From contig BSYO01000035.1 of NCBI GenBank assembly GCA_033239525.1, forward strand, positions 5,616,627-5,680,626: a stretch of DNA of 64,000 bases, written 5' to 3'. The DNA comes from Nepenthes gracilis. Lineage: Eukaryota; Streptophyta; Magnoliopsida; Caryophyllales; Nepenthaceae. Positions 12,301 to 24,098 of the stretch are shown here, piece by piece; within the stretch, counting starts at the first letter, position 1; every line of letters starts with the position of its first letter. Both the position numbers and the translations under genes were made by a program. Below the pieces are notes generated by a model, which was not told where the DNA came from, did not search any database, and saw nothing but the letters and a program-made list of their open reading frames with translations.

Positions 12301-12490
12301 AAGTGAGGCAATATAGTAAAACCTTCCAATTTGACCTCCTAGTTTCCTTGGTCTACAAAGCCAATAAACCACCACTCTGGCTCCGCCGCGTACTTTGGAT
12401 TCCAGCAATTTGGTTTACAAAGCCAGTCAACTACCAATCCGACTCCAATAGCCGGTCAACAATCCACTTTTTCTTGTTTGACTAGACAAT
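9390..12490 (-). pseudogene. Antisense ORF region of the Tat element (putative gypsy-type transposon protein), broken
   Basis: Read on the minus strand. Near 12045-12115 it gives VKNWKDRFFFVKVF, and around 11910-11960 VRANPDELRRDHFL, characteristic of the plant 'putative gypsy type transposon' protein family (Pfam PF04195-like). A low-complexity Pro/Ala/Thr section follows (11621-11211), then a strong coiled coil (11060-10762: EREEKICRLEELLGQS, LRLELVELRERSKRQE) and a tail MERIVALEGEMSTRL at 9583-9539. The domain order matches antisense ORFs known from Tat elements. Stops and frame changes break it. Its role is unknown. Confidence 0.65.
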
Positions 12491-13433
12491 TTTCACTCCC
12501 AGTTTCAGCCGTTCCGACAATTCAGCCACCCGGCCATAACCCACAACTCCTCGAGCTAGTCCTGTGAACAAAAAAGAGAGAGAGAGGCATGATAGCAAAG
12601 GACGAGGAGGCAATGGAAGAATTATACGCAAAAACTGCTGCAAGTTCTTCTCATTAATCTCCCCCTCACAAGTTACAAAGCCCTCAGAGGCCGATGTATA
12701 ATGAAAACAACAGTAATGAAAAAAGGGGGGAAGGGAGAAATACAAAAGAAGGTAGCCCAACCGCAAGGCCCTACTCTGTTTAGTCGGACTCTTGAGTAGA
12801 AGAGCGACACACCAAGATAAAACAAAAACTTGTCATAAGAAGAGACAGCCGCCCACAAGTGGTCGGAGGAAAATGAAGGCCCAATGCCAGTTAGACAAGT
12901 AGGCAACAGTGGGATGTGTAGGGGGTGACCCAGGTAGCTCCCCACAGACTGCTGTTGGATAAGAAAGGCCAAGTGTATTAGAAAAAAAGACACTAGTGAG
13001 ACAAGTAGAGGGTGGCCAAGGCGGCCATCTACACCAAAAGGGGTGACCAAAGCAATCACCTACACGAAAAGGGGTAACCAAAGTAGATTAGCACTATGTC
13101 CTGGGATAATGCCACTAAGGAACGCAGGCAGCCTCAGCTCTGAACCGACGGCTGGAATTGCAAGCCTCGTAATAGTATCTAGCTCCCACACCATTTCACT
13201 GATTAAGGAGGGAGATGATGCAAAGAAACGCTACAAGCTCTTGATTTATAGCACTTGGGCGAACCAACGGGTCGCTAAATGCCAAAGGACATCCAATCCA
13301 ACGAATCTGTAGAGAATTGAGGGATAGAGGAGCCACGCCAAAAAATAGTAAAAACGGAATCTAGGGAAAGCCTAAAAAAACGACACGGCACGTCACGTCC
13401 CATCATAAATATGCGAAAGGTGAAAATTTTAAT

Positions 13434-13452
13434 CCCCCGACACGGGGGCTAG
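13434..13452 (+). other. Polypurine tract region
   Basis: CCCCCGACACGGGGGCTAG immediately precedes the 3' LTR; the GGGGG block is the likely plus-strand primer. Confidence 0.6.
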
Positions 13453-14374
13453 TGATGGGGACAGTTGAAATAGATCGGCCTAAAAAGCCAATCAGCCCAA
13501 GAGAAGTGCAGTCCATAGGCCCAGGAGCGATCAACGCGCCGTTGACCGGAGATAACTCTTAAACAGCCAGATAAGGCCCAAATCGTGTGCAGCCGATGAA
13601 CCCGTTCCCACACGCAAGGGATTACCTGCCCTAACTGGTTGCAATACGAAATATCTCCCCAAATCGCAACCTTCTCTAAAACGGAAGCCCCTAAATTAGC
13701 ACATATCCCACAATGGAAGCCCCAACATTCATGGCGTGCAGCATCTCGCGAAGAGGGAAGGAATCCTTCCTTCCTATCATTGTTACCCTAAATAGCGCCA
13801 GAATCTTCTGATGAATGGAAAGGATCCCCCTAGGCAGCTAGTAGTCAACCTTGCCACCTAAGGAAGGGTGGCAAGATCGGACAGTTATAAAAAATACTAG
13901 GGACACACTTCAAAGACACGCTCTCTTCAACACTCAAACTTACAAAAGCAACCCCGCTTCCAAATGAGTCTGCAAGCACCTTTCATTTTACCCATCGCTC
14001 GCCTTCCATCGACCCCGTGTCCAAAAAGTCGTTCTCGACGAGTATACGACCGACAGCCACTCTCCACGAACTCACCACTACCAAAAGCCGCTCCATGCCG
14101 AGCGCACCTTTGAGTCAGACTCATAAGCCTCTTTTCCTGCATCATTTCTAGCAAATTCTATCTTTACATTTTTCGTTTCAAAAGAATGATAATTAACTTG
14201 AGCGTTAGAGAATAAATCGATGAGCGAGTCCCGTAATTTTTCTCTGACTTCTTGTCTTTTGTTATAGTATACATGATCTAAACCAAACAACACGGAGACC
14301 GGATCCCACGTCAACACGAACTCAATGATCAGTTGAACCCGAATCCATCAAAAACTCGGATCCAAGACGCATCA
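13453..14374 (+). repeat. 3' LTR of the Tat element
   Basis: Begins TGATGGGGACAG and ends GACGCATCA, giving TGATG/CATCA termini, 922 bp. It is colinear with 2225-3120 with many scattered substitutions, indicating an old insertion. Confidence 0.88.
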
Positions 14375-14479
14375 AATTTAATAATTAAGTTTAATTAATT
14401 ATTATTTTTTAAAAAAATAATTAAATTATAATTATCTATTTAAAAATAAATAATTTAAATTTAAAAAAAAAAAATAGAT

Positions 14480-15330
14480 CTCCATTTCTTCAAAAGATTG
14501 AGCCCTCTGATTATCGAAAGATAAAAGCGGGGATCTGACCTTATTTTTTTTATGCAGAAGTCAAATTTTATTATTTTATTTAGATTATTACATTAAAAAT
14601 AATATTATTTAAATAATTATTTTTATTAAAGTTTTTAAATAGAAGTAAAATTTTAGTATTATTTAAATAATTATTTTTATTATATTTTTAATATTAAATT
14701 TAAAAAAATAAATAATTTTAATATTTTTTTATTTTTAAATTTTTATTAGTATATTTTAATTTAATAATCATTTTTCTAAAGAAGTAGGATAAGGAAAAAT
14801 GGGCCTCCGTCGACCATGAACCTGTTGGCTTGGAGGAAATGGAATCACTCACATTTTTTTATCTAGAATATTATAAAAACAAAATTATTTAGAGTTTTTA
14901 ATAATATTAAATTACTTATATGATAAAAATAGAGACAAATTCTAATTTATATATAATTTTTATTTTTTACCTTAAATATTGACTGTCCACATGATCCAAC
15001 AGTCAATATTTTACCTTAAATCTAGACAAATGATCCAACAGTCCACATGAAGCCTTTCTTGTCCCCTGCGTCGTGGAGTCCCGCCACAGCTCACTGCTAG
15101 CTAGATTGATAATCCAACCATCTAAATTTTACATTCAAAAAATAAAAAATATATAAATGAACTTTTTTAGTTTTATTTTTATTTTATACTATTACAATAG
15201 TTTAACAATACAAAAAATTATTTATAATTTATATATTTTTATAAAATTTGGACAGTTGAATTGTCCAAAGTTAACTATTTTAAAGGCGATAGAATATTGT
15301 CATAGGTCCCGTCCAAGAGTAAGTGATAAT
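14480..15330. other. AT-rich intergenic stretch
   Basis: No gene seen. It contains short AT-rich blocks and a local direct duplication around 14980-15050 (TGATCCAACAGTC twice). Confidence 0.5.
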
Positions 15331-16352
15331 TGATGGATCCCGTCACAGTGTGGGCTGATCCAGTCACGACGCAAACCGATTCGATAGCCAGCGCACTAGC
15401 CAGTGAAGCCAAACATGAAACATGGTCCAGGAACTGTTCAACCAGCCCATTTGTTACAAACAGGCTCAGGAAAAACAACCAGCCCAGGGTTAGGAAATGG
15501 CATTTGCAGCTAACCAATCATGGTAAAGTCCACCCTCCGCCTTAGTGATGACATTTTAGCAGCACAGAAGACGCCGGTACAACAATTCCCAGCTAATAGT
15601 GATAGTGGTTAACCATGGGGAACCGTCGTGCCCGCTAACTAATGGCAACCCAACCAACCTACACGAGAAGCAACTTGGCCCTTGTCAGCCACCACCAGCC
15701 ACAGTCATATTACCGTCACAAAATGACATTTGACACGGTGGCTCTCATTAATGCCCCAACGGCTGGCAAATATTAGCGGAATATCTGTTACTAATTTTGA
15801 CGCCAAACCCTTTCCCGTGAAACACTATAAATTTCCTATCCCTCCATAGGACGGGGAATTGAACGATTATCGGCCAAGGCTACCCTCGAGTGAAAGACAA
15901 GAGCCAAGAGAAGACAAAGAAGCCTCCATCTCCATCTTTAGTGAGCCACTTATTAAGTACACCCCAATGAGCCACTTTGAGAGTGCAATTTTAGTAAACC
16001 ATCGTCCGCGTGCAATCAAACGAAACCCAATTCTCCATCTATCTAAACCACTCCCCATCGAACGCACTAGAGGAGCTTAGACCTCCTCTTACTTTCCCCG
16101 CATACAAGCACCATTACATCATCTCACATCTTCCTTATATCTTTCTATTCTTTTGAAAAGATTTCTGACTTGAATGTCGGATAATAAACCGAGGAATGAA
16201 TCCCGCCAATCCTTTGATTTCTAATTTTTAGTTTATGGTGCGAAGGTTCCAGGTTAATAAAGACAAAAATCGAACCCACTCTAATTCGACTCGAAGCGAA
16301 AGATCGAGTGAGCTCCTAATTCGAATTACAATCTAAATCTTGGGACACATCA
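15331..16352 (+). mobile_element. Solo LTR related to the Tat element, 1022 bp
   Basis: Begins TGATGGATCC and ends GGGACACATCA, flanked on both sides by the perfect 5-bp duplication ATAAT (15326-15330 and 16353-16357). The 3' third resembles the Tat LTR (TTTTGAAAAGATT, GAATGTCGGATAATAAACCG, GAATGAATCCCGCC). A CACTATAAATTTCC TATA box lies near 15822. No internal region, so a solo LTR from recombination. Confidence 0.88.
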
Positions 16353-16680
16353 ATAATTAATAATAAATAAATTATAATAAGTTTTTTCCTCAGAAGAGAA
16401 AAACATAAATATAATACTCAAAATCGGGTCAAAGATAACAAACCTAAGGACTAAAACAGTACAATAGGCATGATGCTCAATGGTGGAACAAGGTCAATGA
16501 AACTATCCTGTCTAACACCCAAATAAATTAATTTAACAACCTACTCATATCAAATTTTTCCATAAGAAAAAAATCTATCAATTATTTGTCAATAATGATG
16601 TAAAATTTGTGCAAATACTTATACTTATAAAGGAAGTATCTCAATAATATAAATCATAACTAAAAGTCAACTTAAAAAAA
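16353..16680. other. AT-rich intergenic stretch
   Basis: About 330 bp between two solo LTRs with no gene or recognisable repeat. Confidence 0.5.
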
Positions 16681-18698
16681 TGTAATATTCAGTTGTCATC
16701 CGATTTAATTTGATAATATCAGTATATTTTAAATATATTAAAATTAATTATACAATATAAATTTGAAAGATATTCGGAGCAATAAGGCCATTTCTATACC
16801 TAATGCATGCTCGACGCGCGGTCATACGCATTTGGCAGAGTGGGCGTACTCGATGGGTGCTTGAGGCAATGCTCAAGCATTGATTCCAATGTGCCTGTAC
16901 TCAAGGGGCATCCCATGTGGTGTTTGTGCACTAAAGGTCAGGTGCAGCATTTGTTGTGTGCCGGACGCATGCTCGTGTGCCGATTCTATTATAAAAATGG
17001 AGAATGTGCACTACTTCGGCCATTTCACGTGGGAAGAAGAAAAATGAGAGAAAAAGAAAAAGAGAAGGAAGAGAGATGAAGAAGAGAAGGCAGATTTCAA
17101 TGTGTCCTTTTATCAGATCTGTTAGATTTAATATTAAAGCTATTATCCTTATATCCTATTCTTGGTATGTTTTCGTTTCCATTTAATTTTACTTATATTT
17201 TATTGATTTGATGTACATGCATGACATTTTACTTACCCTATTTGACTTTCTCATGCATGCATGCCACTTTTACCCGTTATTTTGATATGTTACTTCCGTT
17301 TTGTTGATATTTGAGGATTTTGTTCATTTTGAAAAAAATGAGTAAATATTTTAAGATATTTTATTTATATAAAAGTATATTTATAAAAAAAATTACAAAA
17401 ACTTATATTGCATATGAGCCGTGCATATAGTATCCATGTATTATACTTTGGGATGGGATTTATCTTCGTTATTTGATTCAACATGTGACCTTTTTTAAGT
17501 TGAAAGGTTTGTATTTAACCTTCTCGAATAAAAACTTCGACATTTTTTGTCATATAGGAAAAGTTTTAAATTTTTAATATAAAGACTCTCTCCAGTTATA
17601 TTTTTACGAAAATCATCATAATAAATTAAACAAAATTAAAATATTCGAACATTCTAATATATTTAAACAGATTTGAATATTATACCTATCATCCACAGGT
17701 GGCAAAAAAAGTATATTTATCACCATCTATAGGAAAAAATATATAAAAGGCCTACCTACAGGTCTAAATAATTACTTATAGTTTAAGGTTATCAGGAATA
17801 CGTATAACCTTTTCTCAAAATCAATCTTTTGATTTTTGGTTCTTCGATTTGTACATTATATACATTTTTAATATGTTTTACTTCTAATTGAATTTAGATA
17901 TTTGAAACTTGATTTGAGATTCGCGGAATTTGGTCAATATTAAATTTGGATACTGAATTTGATTGGTCTTATACATTTGGATCGTTTGGCTTTATTTTAG
18001 ATTATAAACTTTGCGTACGATATTATATTTGAACATTTTGTTGGTTTGCCATACTCGATGTCTGGATTTTGACTTTTATAGATTTTATATCAATTTATTG
18101 ATTTATTCCTTCGATCTGATTGTGGACACATTGTTTATTATATATTATATAATAATACTTATTCAGTATTTGATTTAAGTTTTTATATTTCTTATCCCTT
18201 CATATTAAATGACTACGGGTATCTTACAAAAAGTTTAGATGCAATTTTAATTGAAACCCCGTTTATATTTCGTAAGTATCCACCTTGTATTTAAATTGGA
18301 TTCACCTTAATTGTATTTTTAGTATCATTTGGATGGCGGATGGGATGATGATTTGTATATTGTATTGTTAAGGAATCAACGTTCGAACTATTCTAATTAT
18401 TGGATAATTGTGGCATTTGGTTTTTGTGAATCTGTGAGTTGACTGAATTGTCATTTCTCACATTTTTCTTATGGACTTTTGAGCAGGTTGTGCTTATTTT
18501 TTGACCTAATGGGTGATTCAAAATATCCTGTGATAATTAATTATTTTTATCACTATTAGGTTGATTGGATGTGTTATCGAATCATATCCAAATTTGAGTA
18601 CTCAGTTTAGGTTGTTATTATCTTAAAAATTTTATTTTATGAATTATAATTATTGTTAATTATTGATATTATCTGTTTTTGGGTTCGGATTCGTGACA
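16681..18698 (+). mobile_element. Solo LTR, 2-kb family, copy A (2018 bp)
   Basis: Starts TGTAATATTCAG and ends GGATTCGTGACA. The flanks AAAAA and TAAAA are a possible 4/5 target duplication. Order of landmarks shared with the other copies: AT-rich head, GC-rich patch (about 16805-16985), TATA-like ATTATAAAAATGG, GA-rich leader, TGCATGCATGCCACTTTTACC, and an AT-rich body. Confidence 0.75.
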
Positions 18699-18929
18699 TA
18701 AAATCCCAACATAATCTTCAAAAAAATCTAATACATATTTAGATAATAAAAAAACGAAAGCCTTCCAACTCCTCCGTCTCTAGTCCTACAAGTAAATACA
18801 ATGTCCCTCTAATCAAAATGTGTTAGAAAATAGGGCAAATTATGAGCCCAAGGATCATGAAATCCATTACGATATATACGATATCAAATACATGGCTAAT
18901 AACATGAAAGAATGGGAAACAAATTATAA
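18699..18929. other. Short unclassified stretch between two LTR copies
   Basis: AT-rich with a slightly GC-richer patch at 18770-18870. It may be the degraded 3' end of the minus-strand LTR next to it. No gene seen. Confidence 0.4.
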
Positions 18930-20177
18930 AATTTGCACGAAATTCATTACATCAAATGATTGAAATATGTCAAATGTTTGAATACAGACTATCTATATAT
19001 CGAATGTCCAAATGGAATTTCATGCATAAAATTTATAATACATATATAAATACCAAATAATATAACACTTTACAAAATCGTCCAATATCAAAAGTTGAAT
19101 AATTCCAATGGCTAAAAATCCAAATTGAACAATTCCAACAAATGCACTAAAACCTATAATTTCTCAAAGGTTGTAATCAAATATAAAATACGATGTAGGT
19201 AAAATCTTTAAAATTTAACACATGTCAAATTGATAACTAAGGACTAAAAGACTAATGTTGAGGAATGATTACATATATTTTCTATAACCTTAAGTCAAAA
19301 TATTACTATTTAGACCTATTAGTGGGCTGTTTATTAATTCCTCCCTATCAATGGGGTCAAACTCCACTTTCTTTTACCACAAATGGATGATTGGTACAAC
19401 CATTAAATTTACCTAATATATTAGATCGTCCAAATAGATTATTTTTATTTAATTTCTTATAATAAGTCTCAACAAAATACCAAAAGTGGATTCTATAATA
19501 AGTTATAAAACTCTTTCGCTTCTGTAGAAAAAGTGCAAAATAAAATTTTTTACCCTATAAAAAAGTACAAACTCATATAAAGGCAAAACAAAAAACATGT
19601 CCAAATCACTTACATAGAATACATGTAAGGCCAAATTTATAAGCTTTATGATTTTTACTTCATAAATGATTTCATATAACACATTATATAAATTATTTAC
19701 TTAATCTATAAAAAATAGACAAACCTCTTAATGTTAAGTAAAAACCTTACAAAATGTCAAACAATTGATGAAAACCACATATATGAAACAATATACAAAG
19801 TAAGGATATCAAAGATGGTATGCATGTATAATAAAATAAAATATATAAATAAAATTAAAAAATTCTAAAATATACCAAAGAACAAGGCTAGAGTATTTAC
19901 CTTGGACCTCCAATCTAGTATATCTAATTCCTAAAAATTTTAAAATTTTCTTCATCTTTTTTCTCTCTCCTCTTCTTCTTCCTCTCCCTTCGCTTTCTCT
20001 CTTTTCTCCTTCATTTTTTCTCATGAAATAGTCGAACAGTGTACAGGCACACTTTTACAATGCAATCAGCATACAAGCACTAGAAAAGAGTTCATTGGCA
20101 CCTTCAATCTACTTCATCCGCACATGAGTATCGTACCAGGCATGGTTCTGTTGGAAATCTCTCCCATGAAGAAATTC

Positions 20178-20281
20178 GGTCAACCGAAATTGTTGACCGG
20201 ATGGGCGGTCAACGGAATGTTGACCGGATGGACGGTCAACAAGATGTTGACCGGAAGGGATGTCAATTGAATATTGACCGG
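20178..20281. promoter_or_regulatory. Cluster of W-box-like motifs in inverted pairs
   Basis: Within about 100 bp there are four TTGACC and three GGTCAA motifs. Several form hairpins such as GTTGACCGGATGGGCGGTCAAC. TTGAC[C/T] is the core bound by WRKY transcription factors, so this may be a stress-responsive LTR enhancer. The motif count is read directly; the function is inferred. Confidence 0.6.
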
Positions 20282-20320
20282 CTCTTTAAGGCCTTTTCTG
20301 AGCACCTGCCTTGATTAATG

Positions 20321-20388
20321 GGGAGTTGGTTGGCCTGCCTATTTAGGTAACCTTGGGAGTTGGTTGGCCTGCCTATTTAGGTAACCTT
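20321..20388 (+). repeat. 34-bp direct duplication within the solo LTR
   Basis: GGGAGTTGGTTGGCCTGCCT and the 14 following bases occur twice back to back with no visible difference, indicating a recent slippage-type duplication. Confidence 0.9.
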
Positions 20389-21031
20389 GGAAACCCATAA
20401 CCTTCATTCACTGCAGGCATGCGCCGTCTTCTGCCAGGCTGTTGCATGCCTCTTGGGAACCGTGCACCTACCAAGGATGAACGTGCTGGCTTCGGCGGCT
20501 GATATTATTGTATATGCTTATATATGTGTATGTGTGCATGAAAAATATATGACACAGAAAAACTAAGTGTGAGAGGAAGAGAAAGAAAAACGAAGGAGAG
20601 GAAGAAGGCCCGACTGAGTGTGTGTGCATTTCCGCCTTACTATTTTTGTAATCTTCTTCACAAACATAGTGCAATCTTTCGGACTCATCGTCCCGTGGTT
20701 TTTCCCTTGATTCATAAGGGTTTTCCACGTAAATATCGTTTGTCATTTATCTTTCTATCCTTCTCTTCGATCCTTGTGTGCTTGTATCGGTAGGCCGCCC
20801 ATTTCCGGCCAACAGGTTCAAGGGTCAACATGCTATATAAAATACACATAAACATTCCATATGTGCATATTAAGGGCACATCTTCTACCTCAAACATGTA
20901 TGAGCACAAGAGAGATTCCCTTCAAACGTAAATCATGTTTCTTTAAATTTATATTATATAATTATTTTTAAAATTGGTCCAAAAGTTATATTAATGATAT
21001 CATAATTCATAAATAAAAATCAAACATTATA

Positions 21032-21355
21032 ATTTGAGATTTGTAATAATTTTTGGATTGCTATTTGAATATCTTTACTGTTATTTATTACCTACTCATA
21101 TCGGGAATATGGTAGGAATGATATCAAAGAAAATCATAAATGAAGCATCTTATATAATTTTGAGGAACTAAACATTTGAATATTATATATATATATACAT
21201 AAGATGTCTAGAAGTTGAAGAGTTGGATCTAGCTGCAATAAGGAATGCTCGGTCATGATCGACAAGACATCGGATATAATGCATTGGATGGTTCAAATGT
21301 AAGACACGGTGCTTGTTGCAAGGCAAGGAGGTAGGAATTCAAGGCATAATATGAC
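21032..21355. other. Unclassified stretch between LTR copies B and C
   Basis: Moderately GC-rich, with no ORF or protein similarity I can support. It could be internal retroelement sequence next to copy B. Confidence 0.35.
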
Positions 21356-23387
21356 TATAATACCTAGTTTTCATTTAATTTATTTATGTACTATATGTTA
21401 TTTTGAATATATTTGATGTATCGAAGATAATTGTACATTGTAAAATTTTAAAAAATTTCAAAGCAGCAGGCTAGTGCTTATGGCACACCTGTTGTATGCC
21501 TAATCATCGAATGTCGTGGGTTATCATTCAAGGGGTGCCCGAGGTAATACTCGAATATTGTTTAACGTGAGACTAGTGTTTAAGGCTCGTCTGAGTGGCA
21601 CTCGAACGTTGAGCTACCCATTTAAGTAGCGGCTAAGTCACTGTTTGCAATTTTGCATGGGATAAGGAAGAGAGGAGAGAGAAGAGGAGAAAGAAGAAAG
21701 AGAAAAAAGAAAAGAGATGATCAGAGTATCCTTTCGTTAGATCTACTTGATAGGAAATTAATACAAGTATCTTAATCATTTGTCTGTTTTCGTATCTAAG
21801 AAGTTTTGCTTACGTTTTAAAGATTTAATATTCATACATATTATTTTTATTTATATATTTATTTTCTTCGTACATGCATGTTATTTTTACCAATCTTTTG
21901 GGTGTTTTATTCAAGATTTGTAAATATTTAAGAATTCTGTTATATTACGAAAAAATAGATAAATATTTTTAACTATATATTATATATCAATATGTTTGTA
22001 TGGAAAAAAGATATAAAAATATGCAGGAATCATATATTGGTATACATGTTTCACTGCCTGAGTCTCGGGGATCTCTACCTTTGTGATATGTGATATAATT
22101 CTATTTGTTATGTGATCCTCTTCCAACAGAGAGAGTTTTTGACCCTTTCCCAATGGAGTAATTTTGTGACTCTCTTTTTTACCGGTAAGAAAAGGTTTTG
22201 TGATGTAGATAACTCTCTCCATTTATTTTTTAATGAAAACCATCGTTATATACTTGAACAAAATTAATATATTCAAACGTCCTAATATATCAGACAGATT
22301 TAAAGATTATACCCAAAGTCGTGAGTAACAAAATATAATGAGCATATCCCTTGTCTATAAGAGAGAGCATATAGACGGCCCTATCTATAGGTTTAAATAG
22401 TATTTAATATAGCTTAAAATTATCAAGAATATGAGTAACTATTTCTCAAATTAGACCTTTAGTCTTTATCTCCCCAACTTGTGCATGTTTTGGATTTTGA
22501 TGTGCTTTCGGTATTGATTTGTATTAAGCGTCGTTTAAGATTTGCAAGTTTACTCATAGTTCGGATTCAATCAGTTTCATACATTTGGATATATGATTTC
22601 GCTCCAAAACATATTTTGTTCTTATATGATTTCGTTTCGGATTTTGTTTTCATTCGTATGTGATTTTTATCTGAATTATGTTTCATTCAGATTATGTTCC
22701 GTTTGGTCTATATTATGACTTCGATTTTATAATTCTGTTTCTAATCACGTTTTATTCAGAGTACACCCCAATGGGGCTATATTTCAATTTGGATTATATT
22801 TTGAATACGAGACTACCTTCGGCTTTTCATTTGCAGGCATTTGAAATTATAACTTTTACGTGTTTTAAATGTGTTTATCATCTCTCTTCCGGATTTTGGT
22901 TGCATATGTGTTATCTTTTGCACATACTAATACTTGTTAAATTTAAACTCACGTTTTTATTTATTATCCCTTTAAATTAGTGAGTTTAGATATATTATAG
23001 GAGCTTGGACAAAAGTGATTGCCATTCGTCTATTTTGATGATTTTAGTTTCATTTTTTGATTGAATTTGTATCAAATTTATTTTGAGTAATGAGATGGAC
23101 CGATTGTTGGCCTTTAATTTGTACGGGATTCGTTGAGTTGTCTACATTGGATTATTTTGTGGTTGGTTGTCCCTCCCTTACAACATTATGTGTTAGGTTA
23201 TTTATTTTATTATCTGGATGGTTATTCAATAAGATCCTGTATTGGATAAAGTTTTATTGTTGACATATTGGGATTATGTGGTTTGTTTATTGGTGATACC
23301 CAAGTTATGATTTGTTATATTGCATTAAAATTTTTACTTTTTATAAATTATAATTATTTAGACCTACTTTTATTCGGATTTATTACA
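21356..23387 (+). repeat. 2-kb family LTR, copy C (5' LTR)
   Basis: Head TATAATACCTAGTTTTCATT aligns with TGTAATACCCGATTCCCATC of copy H. The end reads TTCGGATTTATTACA. 2032 bp. Confidence 0.7.
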
Positions 23388-23399
23388 ATAATACTATTT

Positions 23400-23960
23400 G
23401 ATAGTTCTTTGGAAGAAGAGTTCCTAAGTTTTTAAGTAATCCAAACTCTATCAAAGTAGAGATTTGGATGCATAGGGTCAAATGGGTGTTTAAGGTTTTC
23501 AATTATCCTAAGAATGGGAAAGTCAAATTTCATATTTATAAGTTGGATGGAAGGCAGACTATTAATGGGTCATGAAGAAGAAGATTTTGAGTTTGAAAAT
23601 TGAAGAGAAATATTGGAATACATTTGTGAATGGATGGAGGACAAGTTTACCCATTTAAGATAAAGGAATCTATCGGTAGTGGAATATGAAACTAAATTTA
23701 TAAAATTATCTCTATTTGCCTTGCTTGTAGTGGTAGATGAAACCAAGAAGGTTAGAGAATTTTTGTAATGCTTGTAGGATTCGATTTAGAGTTAGTTGTA
23801 CTTTTGTATTTGAGGACTTATAGTGAAATATTTGGTCAACTTTTGCTTATTGACTAGGAGTAAGAAATAGATAAATTTGATAAGTTGAAAGTCGTTGAAG
23901 TTGATAACTCCTTTGATGATCAAGAGATGGCATATGATCAATGATGATTTGATATATGAT
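23400..23960 (+). pseudogene. Ty3/gypsy gag remnant
   Basis: Near 23416 the translation gives RVPKFLSNPNSIKVEIWMHR then VFKVFNYPKNGKVKF. After frame changes, NLSVVEYETKFIKLSLFA and VVDETKKVREFL appear at about 23668-23766, then LYLRTYSEIFGQLLLID. These are the standard blocks of plant gypsy Gag (PPxFxG.DP..AE.W, the M.VAEYE.KF..LSRFA block, and the ..TY.EV block). Stops and frameshifts disable it. Confidence 0.82.
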
Positions 23961-24098
23961 GAAGTCATGATTTGAATTTAAAAAGAAGATATCAGAGATT
24001 GCATAACAGAAGTGTAATGGACCCATGTAGATATCAATCTTCTAGCTTATTGAAGTATATAAAATTTTAATGATAAAATTTTAAAATGAAGAGAGAAT

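Larger units (their letters stand above)
2225..14374 (+). mobile_element. Ty3/gypsy Tat-lineage LTR retrotransposon, decayed (about 12.1 kb)
   Basis: Order along the plus strand: 5' LTR, primer-binding site, gag, protease, RT, RNase H, second RNase H, integrase, 42-bp tandem repeats, antisense ORF region, polypurine tract, 3' LTR. The tandem RNase H domains, the long non-pol 3' region with an antisense ORF and the TGGCGCC primer site are hallmarks of the Tat/Ogre/Retand group. Stops and frameshifts break every ORF. The LTRs end in CATCA. The 3' LTR begins TGATG, but the 5' LTR lacks about the first 24 bp, so no target duplication can be read. Transcription, if any, would run away from the PLAC8 gene. 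Confidence 0.88.
2125..14480. mobile_element. AT-rich foldback (MITE-like) element apparently split by the Tat retrotransposon
   Basis: Left of the retrotransposon (about 2130-2180) and right of it (about 14420-14475) lie AT-rich arms that are inverted copies of each other. Both carry the string ATTATTTATTTTTAAATA or a close variant in opposite orientation. A complete single-piece relative is at 33140-33300. The simplest reading is a miniature inverted-repeat element into which the 12-kb element later inserted. The outer ends are blurred and no target duplication was found for the foldback element itself. Confidence 0.5.
20149..20814 (+). mobile_element. Solo LTR (TGTTGG...CCAACA), 666 bp, nested in copy B
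   Basis: Perfect 5-bp target duplication GGTTC (20144-20148 and 20815-20819), termini TGTTGG and CCAACA. TGTTGG/CCAACA ends are frequent in Ty1/copia LTRs. It contains a cluster of TTGACC/GGTCAA motifs (20178-20281), a 34-bp direct duplication (20321-20388) and a TATATATG region near 20520. Orientation is not certain. Confidence 0.88.
18930..21031 (-). mobile_element. 2-kb family LTR, copy B, with a nested solo LTR
   Basis: On the minus strand it begins TATAATGTTTGATTTTTATT at 21031, like copy D at 24099, and carries the family body in reverse order. The lower border is uncertain. A 666-bp LTR is inserted at 20149-20814; without it copy B is about 1.4 kb, so it is truncated or deleted. Confidence 0.6.

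Noticed and set aside
22481..22980. Two adjacent plus-strand ORFs rich in Phe, Tyr and Leu, like membrane proteins
   Set aside because: They fall within the AT-rich body of LTR copy C and are not preserved in the other copies.
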